From the NCBI GenBank assembly GCA_937901395.1, contig CALCDB010000208.1, forward strand, positions 1-9,765: 9,765 bases of DNA, given 5' to 3'. The position numbers and the translations under genes are program-made. This DNA comes from an uncultured Verrucomicrobiota bacterium (lineage in GTDB: Bacteria; Verrucomicrobiota; Kiritimatiellia; RFP12; UBA1067). Positions 5,775 through 9,765 of the stretch are shown here, one piece after another (the first letter of the stretch is position 1; every line of letters begins with the position of its first letter). The notes under the pieces were generated by a model. That model saw only the letters and a program-made list of their open reading frames with translations, was not told where the DNA came from and did not search any database.

Positions 5775-7241
5775 TTAGACGTTCATCTGCGCGTCTGCCG
5801 CTTTGAGATCTTCGTCCTTGAGACCGAACTTCTTGATATCGATATCGACTACTCCCATCGGTGCGTTCGTCTTCCACGCGCCACGCGTGAAGTCGGGTAT
5901 CTCCACCGAATCCGCGCGATTGTCAACCGAGGTCTCGGTAAGTTCGCCCAAGCAGCAAGTCGTCGCCAGATCATACACATCCATATCAAGCGGCAAGCCC
6001 TGCTGCAAGCAGTAAATCCAACGCGCATCCATGATGAAGTCCATACCGCCATGTCCGCCAACGCGCTTGGCCAGCGTGCCAATCGTCTTGTACAATGGGT
6101 GCATGTACTTCTCGGCGATCTCATCGGCCTTCTTATCCTCGAACCAGCTGTGCGCGCCCGCTCCGTTCTTCTCTTCCAACGCGATCCGGAATGGATAATC
6201 CGCAACGATTCCCTTCGTTCCCGAAACGAGCTGAAGTCGCGTATACGGACGCGGCGAGCTCACATCGTGCTGAATCATGATGGTCTTGCCGAGTTCGGTA
6301 TGGATGAGCGTCGTGTTCATGTTGCCGGTCTTCATCGTCTCGTGAAGGCGCCTGAGCAACTCGTCCTGACGAAGCGAGGCTGGCGCATTCGGATCGATGT
6401 GATTCTTCTTGTAGAGCGCGAAGTTCTTTTCGACGGAATCCATCGACACGAGATATTCGAGCCGGTCGCCGCGATTGATATCCATCGTCAAGCAAAGCGG
6501 AACGAGCCCGTGCGTCACATAGCGATTGCCGGAATGCTCCGCATTGTGCGGATAGCGCCAATATTCGTAATCAGGATAGACCTCGGTGCACATATTGCGG
6601 AGATCGTGGATGTACGCTCCCTCGCCATGGATGATGTCGCCGAGCATTCCCAACTTGGCGAGATTGAACGTGAGCATCTCGACTTCGCCATAGCAGCAGT
6701 TCTCGAGCTGCATACAATGCCGCTTGGTCGCCTCGCTGGTCTCCACCAATTCCCAGCACTCGTCTACCGTGAATGCGCTCGGAACTTCCGTGAATACGTG
6801 CTTGCCGCCATTCATCGCTCCCAAGGCCACGGGAACGTGCAACTCCCACGGCGTCGTGTTGTATACGACGTTCACATTCTCGTCCTCGCAAAGCGCCTTC
6901 CACGCCTCATCGCCAAGATACTGCTTAGCGGCTGGCTTACCTGCCTTCTCGAGACGCTTCGCCGCCTCCGCCAGCTTTGTCGGGTTCTTATCGCAAATCG
7001 CCACGACCTTGATTCCCGGCAATCCGCTGATGCGCTCCATTACGCCCTGACCGCGTCCGCCCATACCTACGATGCCGAGACGAATCTCCGGCATTGGCTC
7101 CGCCGCGTAGCCATGCATGGGCGCGCCGGAAGTGAAATCAAAGAAACGGCTGAAGGCATTGCTCGCCTTCGTGTCCACCGTGCAGGCGGCCGCGCCCGCG
7201 AATAATGCGCCTTTGAGAAAACTCCTACGATTCATGTTCAT
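5775..7241 (-). CDS. Tat-exported Gfo/Idh/MocA protein of the GH109 (alpha-N-acetylgalactosaminidase-like) type
   Basis: A 488-residue exported protein. GH109 enzymes remove terminal alpha-GalNAc by an NAD+-dependent redox mechanism. The N terminus NRRSFLKGALFAGAAA (4-19) is a twin-arginine signal, consistent with export of a protein folded around its NAD. A Rossmann motif GIVGMGGRGQG (56-66) starts the dinucleotide domain. Residues in GH109-like order are E152 in TEVPSA, Y184 in NCCYGEVEML, and Y241 and H244 in NRYVTHGLVP, the last being the family's key histidine. GGHGGMDFIMD (395-405) is another typical GH109 block. The start at 7241 is supported by an AGAAAGGA ribosome-binding site (7250-7257) 8 bases upstream. 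It follows the sulfatase by 52 bp and runs into trmL. The neighbour suggests joint attack on sulfated glycans with GalNAc, such as mucin. Substrate is inferred: many GH109-like proteins have other or unknown specificity. Confidence 0.85.
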   Translation of the reverse strand: MNMNRRSFLKGALFAGAAACTVDTKASNAFSRFFDFTSGAPMHGYAAEPMPEIRLGIVGMGGRGQGVMERISGLPGIKVVAICDKNPTKLAEAAKRLEKAGKPAAKQYLGDEAWKALCEDENVNVVYNTTPWELHVPVALGAMNGGKHVFTEVPSAFTVDECWELVETSEATKRHCMQLENCCYGEVEMLTFNLAKLGMLGDIIHGEGAYIHDLRNMCTEVYPDYEYWRYPHNAEHSGNRYVTHGLVPLCLTMDINRGDRLEYLVSMDSVEKNFALYKKNHIDPNAPASLRQDELLRRLHETMKTGNMNTTLIHTELGKTIMIQHDVSSPRPYTRLQLVSGTKGIVADYPFRIALEEKNGAGAHSWFEDKKADEIAEKYMHPLYKTIGTLAKRVGGHGGMDFIMDARWIYCLQQGLPLDMDVYDLATTCCLGELTETSVDNRADSVEIPDFTRGAWKTNAPMGVVDIDIKKFGLKDEDLKAADAQMNV

Positions 7242-7249
7242 TTTTTTAT

Positions 7250-7285
7250 TCCTTTCTTGTGTGGTTAACGATATTTAAGTTAACG
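7250..7285 (-). promoter_or_regulatory. Leader of the GH109-type gene: ribosome-binding site and a GTTAACG pair
   Basis: The 52-bp gap between the sulfatase and the GH109-type gene holds the Shine-Dalgarno AGAAAGGA (7250-7257) and two copies of GTTAACG in plus-strand reading at 7264-7270 and 7279-7285, spaced 15 bp start to start. The core GTTAAC is itself a palindrome, so the pair could be a double operator half-site. No convincing -35/-10 pair is visible and no terminator is seen, so read-through from the sulfatase is likely. Confidence 0.35.
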
Positions 7286-7293
7286 AAAAATCC

Positions 7294-8898
7294 TTATTTG
7301 CCTATCGGCCCGTACTCCTTTGCGTCCTTGTATTGGTCGTTGTCGCCAAGCTCCTTCTTCAACTCGTAGAGCCGCTTCGTGAGCTTCTCGATTCGTCCGC
7401 GATATTCCGGATTGTTGTATTCGTTCTTGAGTTCTTCCGGATCCTTGACGATGTCGAAATACTCCCACTCATCACGCTTGTAGTAGTATACGAGCTTATC
7501 GACCATCGTGCGGATGCCATACCACGCCGCCGTCTGATGTTCGCCGCCCTCGACATAATAACGGAAGTAACAATCTTTCCGCCACGTCCATGGAGTAGAA
7601 CCCTCGAGATTGCTGAGAAAGCTCTCGCCCTGCATCTCCGGCGGCTTCGGCGCCTCCGCGATCTCCAGGAATGTTGGCGCGAAATCGATGTTGGTGATGA
7701 GATCGTCATTGCGCGACCCCGCGGGAATCAAGTTGGGACAGCACGCGATGAACGGCATCTTGATTACCTCTTCCATTATGAAGCGCTTGTCGTAAAGCCC
7801 ATGATCGCCGAGGAAGAATCCCTGATCGGCGGTGTAGATTATGAGCGTATTCTCATATACGCCTTTCTTCTTCAAGTACGCTACCATATCGCCGATGGAA
7901 TCGTCGATCGATTGCACGCATGCGAGATAGTCCTGCATATACCGAAGATAGGCGAACGCCGTGCGCGCACGCGCATCCATACCCTCCGGAAATTCGTTTA
8001 CGTACTCGCCCTTCGCGTTCTTCTTTCCCGTATAGCGCTTGCCCTCGAACTCGAACTCGCCGCCCTCGCGAAAATATTCCGCGATCTTCAAATCGAATTC
8101 CGGCCGCAGATGATTCAATATCGTCATCGCGGTCGACTTGATCGCGCTGGTCCTGCCCTCGTATGTATCGAAGATCGTATCCGGCAAGGGGATGTCCTTA
8201 AGCGTCATCGAGCGGAATTTCGCTCGGTATTTATTGCTCGGCAACCAATTGCGATGCGGCGCCTTGTGATGCATCATCATGAAGAATGGCTGCTTCTTGG
8301 CGATTGGCTTCTCCAATTCCGCGCAGCATACCTTCGTTATGTTCTCGGTTGCGTACTCGCCCTTGAAAATCGTCTTCTCCACCTTGCCATTCTTCTTCTC
8401 GAAGAAGAATGGATCGAAGTAAACGCCTTGGTTCGCGTATATCATCCAACGATCCCAATCGCTATCGCGCATCGTATTGGGTCCGCCCAAATGCCACTTC
8501 CCGATGAATGCCGTCCAATATCCCGCATCCCGCAGATATCCGCCAATGGTTTTCTTCTTTACGGAAATATCGTTGAACACCGGAACCCCGTTGTTATGGC
8601 TATACTCTCCCGTCAGAATCCCTCCTCTGCTCGGCGCGCAAATCGGATTCGTGCACATGCAATTCGAAAGTATTATGCCATCCTTCGCGAGCTTATCGAG
8701 ATGCGGCGTCTTGTTGATGCGCGAACCATACGCGCTGATCGCGTGCGCCGCATGATCATCGGACATTATATACAAAATATTCAATCTTCTCGCCTTGGCC
8801 GCCGAAAGGAAGCTTCCCCCATGACAACCCGAGAGTATCGCCATTGATGCCGCCCCCGTAAGGAACCCTCTTCTCGAACTGCGCATTTCCATGCTCAT
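7294..8898 (-). CDS. Tat-exported lipoprotein sulfatase, S1 family, N-acetylglucosamine-6-sulfatase-like
   Basis: Hydrolyses sulfate esters, probably on an amino sugar of a host glycan. Residues 7-25 combine a twin-arginine motif (SSRRGFLTG) with a lipobox ending LSGC25, so the protein should be exported folded and anchored by lipid. The formylglycine signature is CAPSRGGILTG with C87 as the residue to be modified. Metal and active-site groups are D47-D48 (MSDDHA), GKWHLGG (133-139), HHKAPH (210-215) and TADQGFFLGDHG (356-367). The 534-residue length, YMQDYLACVQSIDDSIG (320-336) and C-terminal YGIRTMVDKLVYYY (460-473) resemble the mucin-desulfating GlcNAc-6-sulfatase group (S1_11-like), but subfamily is inference. 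The start at 8898 overlaps the recR stop (ATGA) and has a strong GGAGGG site (8906-8911) with good spacing. Activation needs a formylglycine-generating enzyme, not present in this window. Confidence 0.9.
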   Translation of the reverse strand: MSMEMRSSRRGFLTGAASMAILSGCHGGSFLSAAKARRLNILYIMSDDHAAHAISAYGSRINKTPHLDKLAKDGIILSNCMCTNPICAPSRGGILTGEYSHNNGVPVFNDISVKKKTIGGYLRDAGYWTAFIGKWHLGGPNTMRDSDWDRWMIYANQGVYFDPFFFEKKNGKVEKTIFKGEYATENITKVCCAELEKPIAKKQPFFMMMHHKAPHRNWLPSNKYRAKFRSMTLKDIPLPDTIFDTYEGRTSAIKSTAMTILNHLRPEFDLKIAEYFREGGEFEFEGKRYTGKKNAKGEYVNEFPEGMDARARTAFAYLRYMQDYLACVQSIDDSIGDMVAYLKKKGVYENTLIIYTADQGFFLGDHGLYDKRFIMEEVIKMPFIACCPNLIPAGSRNDDLITNIDFAPTFLEIAEAPKPPEMQGESFLSNLEGSTPWTWRKDCYFRYYVEGGEHQTAAWYGIRTMVDKLVYYYKRDEWEYFDIVKDPEELKNEYNNPEYRGRIEKLTKRLYELKKELGDNDQYKDAKEYGPIGK

Positions 8899-9491
8899 AC
8901 CGCTACCCTCCCTTTTATCGCTCGCCTCAATGTAAGCGGATCTGAATACGATATTCCCGAATCTGCTGGTAAACCAAACGCGAGTCGCGTAATCTTCGCG
9001 CCCGTCCCCTTCAAAATCTCCGCGATGTACCCTACCGTCGCATCGCCATCCATATCCGTCGAAACCGCGAGCAATACCTCATGTATGTTCTCGCGCACTA
9101 CCCTATCCGTCAATTCGGCGAACCGTAATTTTTCTGGCCCTAAATGGCGTATCGGCGAAAGCTTGCCCCCCAACACATGATAACGCCCATGAAAGGCGCT
9201 CGATGAATCGATGGTGATTATATCCGCCGGCTCCTCCACTACGCATAGGATCCCCGCCTCGCGCGTGGGATCGCTGCATATCGCGCATGGATTCGCGTCA
9301 ATCGTGGTAAACGCGCCGCAGCGGGAGCAACAGCGAACCTTCTCGGCGGATGCCTTTAGCGCCAGGCTCAGCGGCTCCATCAGCCGTAGTGGTTCGCGCA
9401 CCAATGCGAGAGCCGCACGCGCCGCCGAGCGCCTCCCCAAACCAGGGAGACGAGAAAGGCACTTTTCAAGCTCGGCGATTGGCTGCAGCAT
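8895..9491 (-). CDS. recR: Recombination mediator protein RecR
   Basis: With RecO and RecF it helps load RecA on single-stranded DNA during gap repair and recombination. The 198 residues match the family. The order is a helix-hairpin-helix segment LPGLGRRSAARAA (15-27), a four-cysteine zinc finger (C55, C58, C69, C72), a Toprim domain starting ILCVVEEPADIITID (81-95), and the C-terminal motif GLPADSGISYSDPLTLRRA (173-191). Toprim residues around TDMDGDATVGYIAE (145-158) depart slightly from the common TxEGExTAxY form, and the GLP motif has D-S in place of the usual small residues. The gene follows ybaB by 5 bp, the classic ybaB-recR pairing, and shares an ATGA overlap with the sulfatase gene, so it is co-transcribed with a catabolic gene. 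Confidence 0.96.
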   Translation of the reverse strand: MLQPIAELEKCLSRLPGLGRRSAARAALALVREPLRLMEPLSLALKASAEKVRCCSRCGAFTTIDANPCAICSDPTREAGILCVVEEPADIITIDSSSAFHGRYHVLGGKLSPIRHLGPEKLRFAELTDRVVRENIHEVLLAVSTDMDGDATVGYIAEILKGTGAKITRLAFGLPADSGISYSDPLTLRRAIKGRVAV

Positions 9492-9496
9492 GATCC

Positions 9497-9765
9497 TTAT
9501 TTACCGAAGAGTCCGTTCATTCCTCCGCCGGCCTTCATCTGCTCCATCATCATCTGCTGCGTCGCCTCGCGCGCACGATTGAGCGCACCATTGACCACAT
9601 TGAAGAGCATCGTCTCGAAACGCGCCGGCTTGCCCGCCTTTACCTCATCGTACGCCTCCGGCGAAACCGCGATCTTCTCGATCGACATGTCGCCCTTCGC
9701 GACGACGGTGATGCCGCCGTTTGCGTACTCGACGCTGATCTTCTTGATTTCGGCCTCGATTTTCT
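9497..9765 (-). CDS. ybaB: YbaB/EbfC family nucleoid-associated protein, 5' end beyond the window
   Basis: A small dimeric DNA-binding protein that affects nucleoid structure; family members are about 100-110 residues and commonly precede recR, as here. The visible part is about 89 residues. An ATG at 9688 is internal: the frame continues without a stop to the window edge and its upstream translation, EYANGGITVVAKGDMSIEKI, is the conserved YbaB core (the glycine-rich turn followed by the beta strand). The C-terminal helix AREATQQMMMEQMKAGG (about the last 25 residues) is rich in methionine and glycine, as in many homologues. The gene is cut by the window end, not broken. Confidence 0.92.
   Translation of the reverse strand, partial: KIEAEIKKISVEYANGGITVVAKGDMSIEKIAVSPEAYDEVKAGKPARFETMLFNVVNGALNRAREATQQMMMEQMKAGGGMNGLFGK

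Noticed and set aside
5730..7205. A 491-codon open frame on the plus strand opposite the GH109-type gene
   Set aside because: It mirrors the codon pattern of the well-supported minus-strand gene, is very rich in Arg, His, Val and Leu, and shows no family motif. The similar long plus-strand frame at 7333-8847, opposite the sulfatase, is rejected for the same reason.
9497..9688. A 63-residue protein starting at the ATG at 9688
   Set aside because: The conserved YbaB core continues upstream of this methionine in the same frame to the window end, so the ATG is internal.

Overview
The window has two parts that look as if they come from different bacteria. They meet at about 3386-3430.

Left part (1-3385, all plus strand) has Bacteroidota (Prevotella/Bacteroides-like) character. 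It starts with a short AraC-type DNA-binding protein gene. Next comes an AT-rich intergenic stretch holding a family of hairpins repeated at an exact 42-bp period, and then a textbook Bacteroidota promoter (TTTG, 20 bp, TATCTTTG). That promoter drives a two-gene type II restriction-modification cassette: a cytosine-C5 DNA methyltransferase overlapping a HpaII-family restriction endonuclease, so the predicted target is CCGG.

Right part (3395-9765, all minus strand) has higher G+C, a different codon choice and several clear Shine-Dalgarno sequences, which Bacteroidota usually lack. In transcription order it holds ybaB/ebfC (5' end outside the window), recR, a Tat-exported lipoprotein sulfatase, a Tat-exported GH109-type Gfo/Idh/MocA glycosidase, trmL, trpS and a 3'-truncated tdh (L-threonine 3-dehydrogenase). 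Spacing is tight (ATGA overlap, 1-bp and 5-bp gaps), so most of it reads as one operon, with an extra promoter in front of trpS. A sulfatase of the N-acetylglucosamine-6-sulfatase kind beside a GH109 alpha-N-acetylgalactosaminidase-like enzyme suggests use of sulfated host glycans such as mucin. Such gene content fits a gut or rumen member of the PVC group (Kiritimatiellota, Lentisphaerota or Verrucomicrobiota); this placement is inference.

The tdh frame follows its family to residue 285, then has 11 unrelated residues and a stop, losing about 50 C-terminal residues exactly where the left part begins. Either a restriction-modification-bearing segment from a Bacteroidota was inserted into or next to tdh, or two genomes were joined during assembly. 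The sequence alone does not decide. I see no clearly new defence system; the junction and the 42-bp hairpin array are the most unusual items.
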